Shown here: piece by piece, positions 1 through 10,631 of the stretch
Layout of the letters: every line of letters starts with the position of its first letter
How positions within the stretch are numbered: the first letter of the stretch is position 1
NCBI GenBank assembly: GCA_963920525.1
Contig: OY986438.1
Location: 73,230,346 to 73,294,345, forward strand
Direction of reading: 5' to 3'
DNA: 64,000 bases
Source: Dichetophora obliterata
Lineage: Eukaryota; Arthropoda; Insecta; Diptera; Sciomyzidae
Notes under the pieces: model-generated
Seen by the model: only the letters and a program-made list of their open reading frames with translations
Database searches by the model: none
Told to the model about the DNA's origin: nothing
Made by a program: the position numbers and the translations under genes

Positions 1-417
1 TCGACCTGACCGTTTGCCTGTGGGGAACCGGTCGCCACTTTAATATGTTGTACATTGTTTTTTTCCAAAAATTCTTTGAAATCACCTGACGTAAAACAAC
101 TTCCCCTATCAGAAACTATAATTTTCGGACGACTACATGCTCTGAAGTAATCAGTAAGTGCTTCTATTACTTCCTTAGTATTCGTAGTCTTAGTCGGATA
201 CAGCCTTACGAACTTTGTGCAGGCATCAATCACAACAAGAATGTGTTTTTTTGAACGAGAATTATCAACAGGTCCATAGTGATCAATATATACCACCTCA
301 AATGCTAAATTACCTTTAGGTATGTTGTGGAGAAACCCTTCTACCCGGCCATGAGTAAACAATGCACTTCAAACAATTTTGTATGTGTGTAGTTACTTTG
401 TTTTTTATTTTTGGAAA
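1..417 (-). pseudogene. Integrase catalytic-core fragment of the mdg3-like element
   Basis: Minus-strand translation of roughly 1-300 gives a retroviral-type integrase core: a first acidic residue in VVIDACTKF, a second in IVSDRGSCF, then SPQANGQ just before the expected third acidic residue, which lies off the window. The second half of the zinc-binding site (Cys-x2-Cys in CLKC) lies at about 355-375. This part is cut off from the upstream pol frame by a TGA at 418-420 and by a frame change near 330-350. It would insert element cDNA into the host chromosome; here it is a broken remnant. Confidence 0.8.
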
Positions 418-2583
418 TCAATAGGTTTTTGAAATGAGTTCGCTGGTTTTGTCAATTCCTAAGTGGCCCATTTCATCGTGATATTTATAAATAACATGAT
501 CTTCCATGTCTTCTGGAACGCAAAACAAAATGGTACCATTATTCATTTTTTTATATATAACTCCATTTCGCATTTCATATAGACTATGTTCCGAATTTTG
601 TAAGATTTCTCGCAACTCAAGCAACCTTTTATCTTTACCTTGACAGAGAATCAGGTTTTCCTCAAAAGTATTAGCTTCTAACACCAACACACTATTACAT
701 CGACTCAACGCATCTACGTGTTGCATGCGAGCACCGGCGCGATGCTCTAACACATAGTCAAAATTTTGTGGCTCTAAAGCCCACCTGGCTATCCTAGGGT
801 TAAGTTCTTTTTTATTTAAAGTCATTGTTAACGAATTGCAGTCCGTAACAATTTTAAACTGTCTACCTTGAAGATAAACACGAAAACGTTGTAAGGCGTT
901 GACTATAGCCAGTGTTTCAAGTTCAAAGCTGTGATACTTGGCTTCGGTTTCTGTCGTTCTTTTCGAGAAATAAAATATTGGATGTACTCTACCATCTTCC
1001 TTTTTTGCATTACAAACGGCACCGTAACCCATAGCACTAGCATCGCAATGCAACTCTGTGACCGCTTTCGGATCATATAATCCAAGAACCGGAGATTCTA
1101 TCAATTTTTTCTTAAGAATCTCAAACGTCTCCAATTCTTGGGGTCCAAAATGAAATTTACTATCCTTTTTAGTAAGGTCGTACAATGGTTTAGCTATTAC
1201 AGAAAAATTTTTAATGAATCTTCTAAAATAAGAACAAAGACCAAGAAAACTTTGTACCGTGTGGAGTTTTTGTGGTATTGGAAAATTTCTTACTGCATCA
1301 ATTCCCCTTTCATCGGCTTTTATACCTTCTACCGTTATAGTGTAACCCAAATACTTAACACTTGATTGCAAAAATTCGCATTTATCTAGTCGCAGTTCAA
1401 GTTTATTGTCAACCAACCTTTTAAAAACGTCCTTAAGTATTCTCATATGATCCTGTAAACTTTCAGTCGCTATGAGTATGTCATCTAAATAAACAATTAA
1501 ACTGTCACCTCGTACCATGTCAGCAAAAATTTTGCTAACAAATCTTTGAAATGTCGAAGGGGCATTTTTTAACCCAAATGGCATTCTTGTAAATTCGAAA
1601 TGCCCTAATGGAGTGACAAAAGAAGTATACTTTACTGAATCAGGGTGCATATACACGTGAAAAAACCCATTCTTCAAATCTAGTTTTGTGAAAAATTTCT
1701 TCTTTACTAACCTGTCTAACAAATCGTCGATAAGTGGAATCCGATAATTGTCTTTTAAAGTCACCTTATTTAGCGTGCGATAGTCAATACACATTCGCAA
1801 GTCACCAGTTTTTTTTCCTAATACAATCGGTGAAACAAACTCTGACTCACTTGTTTTTATATAACCCATATCTAAGTATTCGTCCAATAATCTCTGCAGT
1901 TCTGCCTTTTCTGAATATGACAGCCGCCTAGGTGGACAATGAAAAGGCTTTTCATTTTCCAAAGCCAATTTCATTTCACACTTTACCAGTGGTTCGTCAG
2001 GGCGCTCAGGCTTCACATAACATAAATCAAACATTTCTTTAAACTGATTTTTTTCTTCATGACTTAAAACATTTTTATCCGTATTTAAATCTATTACATC
2101 GTTGACAACATAATTAATCGACAAAAGTGACTCTCCAAACAATTGTTTATCTTTTTTAATTTTTTCCCAATCAATTTGACAATTCGTTTTATTTTCATTC
2201 GATCGTTTTGTTTCATTTACGTAATTTTTTCCATGCTCATTTTGCTTTTCAATTTTAAAAATAATTTCATCTCTTTTTATTTCATTACAATTTTCATCCA
2301 TTTTTTGACTATCAATTTTCATTTCATTCGTCTTACCTTTTCTTAACAATTTTTCCATTTCTATTTCAGAAATTAACTTTGAGTTACTAGCTTTTAAATA
2401 ATCTCTACCTAAAACAACCTCATAGCTCATAGACTCATGAGCAACAACGATAAATTTTAGTGCAATACTTTTATTATTACAAATTATATGACATTCAATT
2501 GTCCCAAAAATTTCGAGTTTACATTTGTTAATTCCAAAATAACTTAAATAATATGGTAAAAATTCATTAATTTTAAATTTATT
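418..2583 (-). pseudogene. Pol: end of protease, reverse transcriptase, RNase H, integrase zinc site
   Basis: The frame is open from just after the TAA at 2584-2586 to a TGA at 418-420. The first ATG at 2430 gives 670 residues, but the open frame and its protease-like end (VVLGRDYL) start upstream, so that ATG is not a believable natural start. Reverse transcriptase motifs are clear: LDLKNGFFHVYM, MPFGLKNAPSTFQRF and the catalytic YLDD near residue 313. RNase H follows (HCDASAMGYGAV ... TDCNSLT ... HVDALSR), then the His pair of the integrase zinc site (HDEMGHLGIDKT) at the very end. The terminal TGA stands where related integrases have Trp, so it is probably a nonsense mutation. The N-terminal ~120 residues are Lys/Asn-rich and unplaced. 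Confidence 0.88.
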
Positions 2584-3873
2584 TTATTTTATGAAACTGA
2601 TCGGACTTCCTGAGTCTATGAGGCATTCTAGGGATAATACAAATTCATTACGAACATTTTTCACATAAAAATTTAAAAGTCTTACATATTCATTTTGCTC
2701 AATAAGATTTACCGCTGTCTTTCGTTCTGAACAGGCCACGACCCGATGATTCATGCTTCCGCAACCGAAACAGGCACCAACTTCCCTTTTTGGTTTCTTG
2801 CATTCTGCCGCAAAATGCCCAACCGAGTTGCAGTTGAAGCAACGTATCGTCGACTTTTGTTGCACAGCAAAATTTGCCATTTTCTCCTCTGGGCGCATAC
2901 GTTGTTTCAGTTCCACCTTTGCGAACGCCTGTAGTAACTGCTCTTTCGATGAAAAACATTGGATGCACGCTTGCACTTTCAACTGAGTGTCTGGGATGCC
3001 TTTAATAATAAAATCGACGAGTTCATCATCATCGATTTGCACTTTGTTTGCAAGCACAACTTTTCCGCCATAATATTCTGTGAAACTTTCATTAGGACTC
3101 CACTTCCTTGCTTTAAACTTTCGCCGGAGCTCCAGCTTGTTCTCTCTCGAACCAAAAAATTGTTGTATTTGACACAATAAGTTGTTCACGCTCTCCACGA
3201 CAAAATTAGGCTTAGAGTACAACCAGGCCTGCGCTTTGCGTTTAAGTTTGCTTATTAGTAGTGCACGCAACATTGCTTCGTCAACGTTGTAAACATCGCG
3301 AACACTTTTGAGTTGTGTTATCCAAATGTCTACATTTACACCGCCATCGAACTCAGGCAACATGTCTCTAATCATATTAAATGACGATCCGACCGACTCA
3401 GCAAAACTGCTTACACCACCTGTTTCTTTTGTTGAACATGTTGGAACTGTGTTGAAGCAAGATGTTTGACTCTCGTTCACTTTGTTCAATGTAACCGCAC
3501 TCTCCAAAGTTGCTGCCGCTTCATTTGACGTAGCTGTATTCACGCTCACTGGAACTTCGTGCGGCACATTTTTAAAATTTTTGCCTTCTAAAGTTGCTGC
3601 TTCTTTGATCGGCGATTCTGTTGGAATGTCGTTTGACAATTTATTTTGCGTCTCACACATCAGCATTTTTTCCATTTTTAATAGCATATTTTCCTTCTCG
3701 AGCACTGCTTTTTCGCGTTTGAGCAGGTCAATTTCTCTCTGTAAATTTTCGTGGTGGTTATTGTGCATTGTTTTAACAGCTGAGTTATCATCAGCGTCGT
3801 TATATGTTTTTTCAATGTCGTCACACTCATCGTCGCTGCTATCACTCTTTCCAACTTCGTTGTCTGCTCCCAC
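2584..3873 (-). pseudogene. Gag and start of protease of the mdg3-like element
   Basis: Gag would form the cytoplasmic particle that packages element RNA. The N-terminus is acidic and followed by a Leu/Lys/Glu coiled coil (about residues 45-75), then a capsid-like region, then two CCHC zinc knuckles (about 345-358 and 368-381). The last residues contain DSG (about 420-422), the aspartic-protease active site, six residues before a TAA. The pol frame continues in the same register after that stop with no other stop. The listed start is a GTG and is not credible: coding continues upstream to an ATG near 3974 in another frame, with a one-base change likely in the A-run near 3935-3941. Confidence 0.85.
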
Positions 3874-3944
3874 GAACTCACCATCCTCACCAGAAAAATT
3901 TCTTTCACTTGCACACTCTTTATGCAGTTGATCAATTTTTTTAT

Positions 3945-4075
3945 CTTTTCAGTTATTTTTCTATCAATTTTCACTCATTTAGTTTTTAGCTTTTCAGTTA
4001 TTTTTCTATCAATTTTCACTCATTTAGTTAATAGCTTTTCAGTTATTTTCTATCAATTTTTTTCTTTTCTTCTGT
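3945..4075. repeat. About 45-bp tandem repeat in the leader of the mdg3-like element
   Basis: The phrase CTTTTCAGTTATTTTTCTAT followed by CAATTTTCACTCATTTAGTT occurs at about 3949 and 3992, with a third decayed copy from about 4037. It lies between the Gag start and the LTR, in the untranslated leader. Confidence 0.7.
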
Positions 4076-4228
4076 AGCTTTTCAGTGATTTTTCTTTAAA
4101 TTTTTCACTCCTTTTTTTCTTGTTTTTGTTCTTTTAAATTATTGATTTCACACTTTTTGTTTAGTATTAGTTTCGTGAATGAAAAAAAAAAACAAATTTT
4201 GGCTTGGATGATCCCACTTCTGAATAAT

Positions 4229-4490
4229 TGTAGTATGTACTTAGACAAATGAAACACGTCTTGCTTCGATTAATGTCAACTTTATTCTGCCTCGCTTACC
4301 ACGCCAGACTTGTTGTCAGGGCGCCATCTTACAACTTCATCTGCAGACTCAGCGACTGCTTACATTTAAATACAGGGTGGTTAAATAAGCTTACAAACTA
4401 TATATACAGAGTGTGAACTATAAAGTTTATACTAGATGTTTACAGGTTATGCATTATAACTTATTGACTAAATATATTGTTATTACTACA
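4229..4490 (-). repeat. 5' LTR of the mdg3-like element (262 bp)
   Basis: The left edge TGTAGTA (4229-4235) and right edge TACTACA (4484-4490) form the short inverted ends expected of an LTR, at the right distance from Gag. The partner LTR is outside the window, so the boundary rests on these ends alone. The right flank begins GTAT, the candidate target duplication. Confidence 0.65.
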
Positions 4491-5697
4491 GTATTTTCTC
4501 TTTTTTTTATTCTCTCTTTTTAGAGATTCGTATTTCTTTTTATTTTGATTTTGTTTTTTAAGCACAGCACAACACTTTTATCTTTTTTGCCCTTTTTTGT
4601 TTCGGAAAGATTATTCTAAGTAATTTTAATTTTTACTCTTACGCCTTGGCGTCCAAAAATTTAATCTTTTTAATTATTCTTTTTTTGCACACAATTACAC
4701 AATAAGTTGAACATATTTTTTTTTCTTTTGTTATATTCTTCGGCACACAGTTTTTTGCAAATTTTCCGTTTATTTTTCTTTTGTGTATATTTTTTTCGAA
4801 TAATTAAGAACTTCTTCTTACGTTTTAATTAAATCCTGAAATGGAAAAAAAGAAAAATAATTATTAATATTGCGAATTTCTACCGTGTTCTTATGGGAAT
4901 GGTGACATGTGTCACAACCTCATGTCTTTTAAGGTGGTCGAGGAAGGGTCATGTGATCCTGTTTAATCGTCTGCAATCAGATTGCAGGCAACCTACTGAG
5001 GCACGACTTGCTTCACAACAAAAGTTTGGACCATTGGCAATCTTCTGTGTGTTCCCATGTGAACAGTGAAAAGATATTGCAGGACCGCAAACCTGTTAAC
5101 CCATTGGCATATTTGAAGAGAATATCGGCCTAGGTGTTTAGGTGCGCGATATTTTCTAGCCAAAGTAACTAATGCAACATCCTTCACTGGTATTGTCATC
5201 TCCGCTAATGTTCTTATGTGTACTATTGGAGTAAGCTTTTTTGTTTGTCTTTAATTTTATTTTTCTTTATAAGCTGGAATTCTCGTGGGAGTTCGCAGCT
5301 TGGTTTCTAGTTTTTTATTGTTTTTTGTTTTTATTTTTATTCATCAAATACACTAGTTAGAGATTCTTACCACTGCAGGGGGAATATCTAGGTCTATTTG
5401 ATGTTCCTGTGTCTGCGAAACCCCTTACCAGGTTTAAATTGATTCAGCAAAGAAACTTCTCTTGAGACTCCTACCACTGGTGGGAGAGTCTCCAAGTTTC
5501 CTCGGTGGTCTTATTCTGCAAAACCTCCTACCACGGTTGGGAAGATGTCTTGCATCACAAGCTATTTTTGTTATATTTGTTATACAAACTTTTTTACCAG
5601 TTGTGAAGGGTCATGTTGCGAGAACTTTCACATTTAAGTGGGTTATCCTTTATTCAAGAACCCACATTTTAAGTGGGTCCTGCACGGGCGCCAGTTA
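4491..5697. other. Non-coding AT-rich stretch with hairpins and a possible primer-binding site
   Basis: No convincing gene. 4491-4900 is T-rich. A strong hairpin lies at about 5464-5493 (GAGACTC ... GAGTCTC arms). Another, ACCCAC-N7-GTGGGT, lies just before 5690. The segment ends GGGCGCCA; read on the minus strand as TGGCGCCC it resembles the start of a retroelement primer-binding site. This may be the leader of another minus-strand retroelement interrupted by the mdg3-like insertion, but no coding part of it is visible. Confidence 0.35.
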
Positions 5698-6059
5698 AGA
5701 AAAAATTAAAGTTGGGAGCCGGCCACTGGCTCCTTGTTCTTCCTGCAAATTAAATAAGAACTCAAAAGATTAAGTTTATAAGCTTTATTACCATCTAAAG
5801 GTAGGTATAATATTTTATTGGTACAAGTTCAAATTTTAGGTCATCCAGGACAGATATGCTTCACGTTTGGTAAGTCGGTATCAATCGTTGTTAGACGTTG
5901 GAAATTGTTATAAAAGAGCTGGAAATTCAAACCAACTAAGATTTTTGGGAAAACTTTTCCACAGTTGGTTATCTTGATCCCGAGAAAATGGTTGGGTAGA
6001 AGGCGGGAGTTTTCGTTGCGGGAAGAGAAAGAATAAAATAAAATAAAAGGTAATAGTAA
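5698..6059. other. Unassigned sequence, possibly part of an LTR
   Basis: No ORF or repeat recognised. Its position just beyond the TGGCGCC-like site would suit an LTR of a minus-strand retroelement, but no second copy exists in the window to confirm it. Confidence 0.25.
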
Positions 6060-6630
6060 GATTATGACGATATAAAAGCGATAATTTAACTATAAATTAG
6101 CGATAACGTAATCGATATCGATAATACAGCGACAATTTCACGATATCATAACGATAGCGAAGATATAACGATATTATAACGATAATATCGCGATAATTTA
6201 GCGATAATGTCGATAGCGATAATAAAACGATAGTATCTCGATAATTGCGTGATAAGATAATGTTGGAAAGTTATAATGATACTATAACGATAATATCGCG
6301 ATAATTTAGCAATAAGAAAACGATAGTATCTCATTAATTTAGCGATAATATCGATAACGATAATTAAACGATAGTATATCGATAGTTTCGCTATAAGATA
6401 ATGATAGACAAATAAAACGATAACATAGCGATAATATCTCGATAATTTTTTGTAAAGGTAAGATAAAGAGAATAAAACGATAAGATCTCGCATATTTAAC
6501 AATAATTTACCGATAGCGATAATAAAACGATAAATCAGCGATAATTTACCGATAATATTTAGATAAGTTAAGATAACGATAAGGAAACGATAAGATAACA
6601 ATAATTACTCGAGAACATAACGATAAGATA
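6060..6630. repeat. GATA/CGATA-rich degenerate minisatellite
   Basis: Dense irregular repetition of CGATAATATCGCGATAATTT-like phrases for about 570 bp (ACGATAA, TATCGCGATAA, TTTAGCGATAA). The long minus-strand ORF over it is low-complexity (Tyr, Arg, Ile, Leu) and follows from the repeat. Confidence 0.85.
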
Positions 6631-6959
6631 AAAAAATGTTAAAAGAACAAAAAAAAAATCAATTAGTTAAATCACTCTCTTATTTCTTCACCATCACTGG
6701 AATGCGGCAAAAGGCAAAAGCAAGAAAAACTTAGGCTTATCTTCGAATCAGATGTCACCACTCCTTTTCAACTGAAACTAAATGGAAACTATTATTTAAG
6801 TTGAAACACTTCAGCGAGCTCGCCTACAAAATGTTTCATGGGCGACAAAATCTCAACTGACGATGAATAGCGATAGAAAAAAAAACTCAATTAAGAGGCA
6901 GGAAATTTTTCGGTAGGATCAACCGTAAGAAGTTGACATCAAAAATCCTGTGAAAATTT
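6631..6959. other. No gene recognised
   Basis: AT-rich sequence between the GATA minisatellite and the decayed retroelement copy. It may be the 3' part of that copy, but nothing in it could be matched to elements 1 or 2. Confidence 0.3.
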
Positions 6960-8890
6960 CACGGTGTAGTTTCATTGCGCTCTGTTGAGTTTGTGAGACA
7001 TAAACGCAATGTGTCTTTCGTCCCCATTCACATCAACTTGCGCTAAAAGATCACCAACACCGCACTGACTGGCATCCCACTGGCATAAAAGGCTTAGTAT
7101 AGTCAGGATGCGCGAGGAAATGAGCTGTCGTCAACTTGGCTTTGATGGCGTCAAAAGCTTCTTGCGCCTAAGGGTTTCACGTGAAAGTTTTCTTTTTCGT
7201 TAGGAGTTCGGTAAGGTGAAAAGTAACAGTTGCGTAATCGGACACAAATCGCCAGTACCACCCAGTCATTCCTAAGAGTTGAAAAAGTTGTCGAACTGTT
7301 TTAGGGATGGGATATCGCTTTTACTTTGTCAGCGTCAACAGTTAGCGAACTATTTCCTACTACAAAACCAAGATTCTTGACCTTGTTCAGACCAAACTAA
7401 ATTTTATTGACGTTTATAAACAATATGGGCTGCTATAGTGGAATGAAGCATTCTACGCTGGAGGGCATTTATCTGAACGCTATCATTATCTATTTCCAAA
7501 GCAGAAATTTCACTTATTATGGGGACTATTTGAATTTTTAGCTTAAACAAATTCCAGAAATCCATTCCACGCCTTGGACGATAAAAGGAACAATCAAGAA
7601 ATCAACTTTTTTAGTTTGGTTTTAAAATGTAATCGGAAGAGTAATCGAACCCACGACCGTTTGTTGTTGACCGTCCGCTGCTCGAACATTGCCTATTAAT
7701 TTAATAAACTTCTTTGTTGAGTCTGAAATGATTTCTTTTGCGAGATTTCCACCAATGCAACTCTTCGTAGCGAAACTATCCAAAAGCAAACGATGAATAT
7801 TGGAGCCTTGATAGACTATGGCCGAGACAACACTGTTGCGTAAGAATTTTATTCGGTTCCAAAATGAGCGAATACATTTCGAAGAACGAGCTGAAGGACG
7901 TCTGACAATCGAAGTTCCAAATAGTATTTCGCGTATTTTGGGATATTCCGCAAGTCGAACATGGTGCGGTTTGATGGTAGAAGGTAGAGGTTGAGAATCA
8001 ACCGGAAGGTCCGTCAAAGTTTTCGTCGAGGCAGACAAGGAAGTAGAAATATCGGATTTCAATAAAAGTTTAGATGGAACTACATCCAAGGACAATTTAA
8101 TTGAGGTCTGCCTTCGCGGCACACTTTTGACAACTTGGTTTGTATGTGTCAACAGCTCCACAGTCGTAACAAAAGATTCGCCTAGTTTTCAGGCCATCTT
8201 GATATCTATGCCCAACCTCGTCGCAATTCCAGCACTTTAATTTACTCATGTTAAGCGTATTAATCTCTTGCTCACTAGTTTCGAGCTCGATTTCGTGCAT
8301 ACGAGGATCCTCGTCATGATATATCTTATATAATTGCCGACGAGCAATAGGATGTCGAGGAGGTGCACTATTATAAGAGCAAAAATCTTCGAAAAACTTT
8401 TCGTGTTTACGAACCTCACGACGTAGTATGGCAATGCTGCGAATGTCAAGGTGAAATGACTCATGACGTAAGTCCGGTCATAAATATCTAATCACTGTTT
8501 CAACCAATTCAGATTCACACATTGGACGACGATACCTATCACTTAAGCACAAAATTGTGTCAAGAAAATCATCAAAAGTTTGGGATTGCTTTTATTTTCG
8601 ACCGCGTATGCCGTCTTGAATATCAAAGTCTGAGGTGTAATCTTTGAATTGACGCCGCAGAGCATCGCAGAGGTCAAACCATTCTACCTCAAATCGATGA
8701 TATCGCCTAAAACCATTGGTGAGCTTTTCCTTCGAAAAGAGAGTGCACGTGCTTACAAAGAACAGAGAAATTTCTGTTAAGATGAAAAGAAGTCAACGTA
8801 TTAATTCTATTAATAAACTAATCGACTGAAATGTCATCAGGCGTGTCCTTGAATTTCACATGCCAATTTCGCACAACGTTTGAATTAAAA
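6960..8890 (-). pseudogene. Decayed Ulysses/Osvaldo-like gag-pol ('copy 0') with internal deletion
   Basis: The minus strand parallels element 1 closely. About 6985-7415 matches the RNase H and late RT part (element 1, 15745-16200). About 7420-7620 matches the segment between protease and RT (element 1, 16825-17040). 7622-8161 matches the protease region, and 8097-8880 matches Gag including CWNCDEVGHRYQD and CYDCGAVDTYKPSCQKC. The join near 7415-7425 skips about 600 bp of RT, including the catalytic box. The protease site reads DSF rather than DSG, and the last Cys of the first knuckle is Gly. Frames are broken repeatedly. No RING region is seen; LTR-like sequence follows directly after 8890. 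Confidence 0.85.
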
Positions 8891-9270
8891 TTGAATTAAC
8901 AGGAAACGGAAATATACCCGGAAATTTGAACAATTTCAAATTATGCAGGGCCGGAAAAAAGAAACGGATGGGAAAACCAAAAACGGGAACTAAACTTTTA
9001 TCTCTATGTACCGAGATATATGAGGGAAGACGGTGTTAATTTCCCTCATTGTCTCTACCCGCTCTGCCTATTAATGAACAGAAAAATTGTTTTCATTAAC
9101 CTTAAAAATGAACCTAAGTGGAGCAGTCCACCATATCCTTACCTTTTGTCTTCAAAAAGAATTTATAACAAATTCAACAACAAGTCTTTACACAGAAGTG
9201 TGAATATATTGAATTATAATAAAAAAAAACATAAATTTATACTTTTTTTTCTTAAAGTTAAATTAAATTA
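8890..9270 (-). repeat. LTR fragment of copy 0, related to the element 1 LTR
   Basis: Phrases such as CCGAGATATATGAGGGA, CCCTCATT, AATGAA..TTTCATTAACC and CTAAGTG.AGCAGTCCA.. also occur in the element 1 LTRs (about 10829-11170 and 20455-20770), in the same order with moderate divergence. The small plus-strand ORF here is not believable as a gene. Confidence 0.65.
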
Positions 9271-9359
9271 TTAACCTTTTCGATTTAAGTTAAGTTTTAA
9301 ACTTTGTGTTTCAATGTATCTCTCATATCTGTATTTATACCAATTACAAAATTCAGTGT

Positions 9360-9792
9360 TAGCTTGTCAACGGTAAAGATATATTAAATGTAACTTATAC
9401 TTTTCCAGTGTAAGTCTATCATTGGTAAGTATATTAAATTTAAATTTCAATTTTTTTTCAGTGTAAGTGTCTCTAAGTTAAGTATATTAAATTTTAATTG
9501 TAATTTTTTGCAGCGTAAGTATCTCTAAGGTAAGTCTATTCAATTTTTATTTGTAATTTTTTTCAGTGTAAGTATCTCTAAGGTAAGTATATTATATTTT
9601 AATTGTAATTTTTTTAGTGTAAGTATCTCAAATGTAAAATTTTGTATATTCTAGTTTTCAATGTATTGAACTCCAATATTTTTACGGAGGCATAAAACTA
9701 TTAGTGTAATTTAAAGGTAAGGATAGAAATATTCAATTTTGTAATTTTTTTTTTTGTGTATATTGAACAACGTTCACGGAGGCATTAAATTA
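9360..9792. repeat. Tandem array whose units resemble tiny GT-AG introns, part 1
   Basis: Five or more units of about 57 bp. Each has a donor-like GGTAAGTAT, an AT-rich stretch, an acceptor-like TTTTTTTCAG, then a short spacer TGTAAGTATCTCTAAG. From about 9660 the unit lengthens to about 115 bp with CACGGAGGCATTAAATTATT. It follows copy 0 LTR sequence and may be the copy 0 equivalent of the LTR-internal arrays in element 1. Confidence 0.7.
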
Positions 9793-10141
9793 TTTAAATA
9801 AAAAAAATTAAATAAACTGGCCATTTCAGCCCTTGGAAGGACTTTGACCTAGCTTCTATTGATCAATTGTGTTGTGCGTGTTATTAAATGTTTGATCACA
9901 AATGACCGAGAACTGGACCTACGTGTTTTATGCCGACTCCGAACGGTTTATGTTCTCAAGAAGCTTTACATGGCAATTTGTACTCTCTGAGGTTTGCCAT
10001 TGTCTGCAGAGAGGTGACGACCGAACAGAAAAATTATTTCAATTGAAAAAACTTTCTGTCTGAAGCTGGATTTGAACCCGGGCTGCCGAGATTCTTTAGC
10101 TTAAGGGCCACGCACTCTACCCACTAGGCTACGACCGCCAC
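9793..10141 (-). mobile_element. tRNA-derived SINE
   Basis: The minus-strand 5' end carries an A-box-like TAGCCTAGTGGG (plus positions 10120-10131) and a B-box-like GGTTCAAATCC (10068-10078) in a tRNA-like head. A unique body of about 260 bp and an A/T-rich tail near 9793-9815 follow. Stems of the head do not pair well, so it is not a functional tRNA. It interrupts a longer repeat unit; GGCATTA occurs on both sides (about 9781 and 10142), consistent with a target duplication. Confidence 0.65.
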
Positions 10142-10315
10142 GGCATTATTATTAGTGTAATTTAAAGGTAAGGAAAGAAATCATAATTTTTGTAAATTTT
10201 TTGTTTTTCAGTGTGTATTGAACTTCAATATTTTCACGGAGGCCTTAAATTATTAGAGTAATATAAAGGTAAGCATAGAATTATTATATTGGTAGATTTT
10301 ATTTTTCAGTGTATA
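10142..10315. repeat. GT-AG-like tandem array, part 2
   Basis: Continuation of the 115-bp unit after the SINE: TTAAAGGTAAGG..., TTTTTCAGTGTGTATTGAACTTC-type spacers and CACGGAGGC again, with a further GGTAAGC and TTTTTCAG. Confidence 0.65.
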
Positions 10316-10631
10316 ATGCCCGAAAAAAACAAAAACTACTGGTTACTGTTTCCAGTGTATTTGTTGTACGTTAATTTTCAATTCGTTATTCATGTACATT
10401 AAAAAGGTTACTTTAGGCTTAAGGGGACTAAGGTTAGGTACTCGTTGCCTGATCAGAGGTACCACTTGGTGTCTAAGACGGACCATAAGTGACGAAGAGT
10501 TACGTGTAGTGAAGAGCCACATCCTGCACGAGGTATCCCTGCTTTTACTGAATATGGCGGATCTAGATAGGAAAACTCGAACAAAACCCGCAATCCCAGG
10601 TGTAGAACGAACCGTGCCTATGGGATGAATA
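10316..10631 (+). other. Probable upstream piece of the LOA-like LINE 5' UTR
   Basis: No convincing ORF. From about 10410 the sequence is clearly less AT-rich than its surroundings, like the LOA-like 5' UTR that starts right after element 1 at 23868. Because element 1 is flanked by AATA on both sides (10628-10631 and 23864-23867), this piece and 23868 onward should have been contiguous before insertion. The LINE may therefore start near 10400. This is inference from flanks and composition. Confidence 0.4.

Larger units (their letters stand above)
1..4490 (-). mobile_element. Ty3/mdg3-blastopia-like LTR retrotransposon, truncated by window edge
   Basis: Gag with two zinc knuckles, aspartic protease, reverse transcriptase, RNase H and integrase follow one another on the minus strand, then a 262-bp LTR at the right end. 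The order (integrase last) is that of Ty3/Gypsy elements. The short LTR with TGTAGTA/TACTACA ends and the Gag layout recall mdg3/blastopia; that sub-family name is from memory. The 3' LTR and the rest of the integrase lie left of base 1. Coding is interrupted by an in-frame TAA, a TGA and at least one frameshift, so this copy looks inactive. Confidence 0.85.

Noticed and set aside
4993..5199. Minus-strand ORF of 68 residues in the 4491-5697 gap
   Set aside because: No domain, repeat or neighbouring coding support; size is expected by chance.
6146..6601. Minus-strand ORF of 151 residues
   Set aside because: Low-complexity translation (Tyr/Arg/Ile/Leu) of the GATA minisatellite; no start context or domain.
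9020..9274. Plus-strand ORF of 84 residues
   Set aside because: Lies in LTR sequence homologous to element 1, where the frame is not conserved.
9360..9792. CRISPR-like regular array
   Set aside because: Eukaryotic context, repeats and spacers equally degenerate, no cas genes; better described as a tandem repeat.
10060..10140. Functional tRNA gene on the minus strand
   Set aside because: Boxes are good but acceptor, D and T stems have mismatches, and it is joined to a SINE body and tail.
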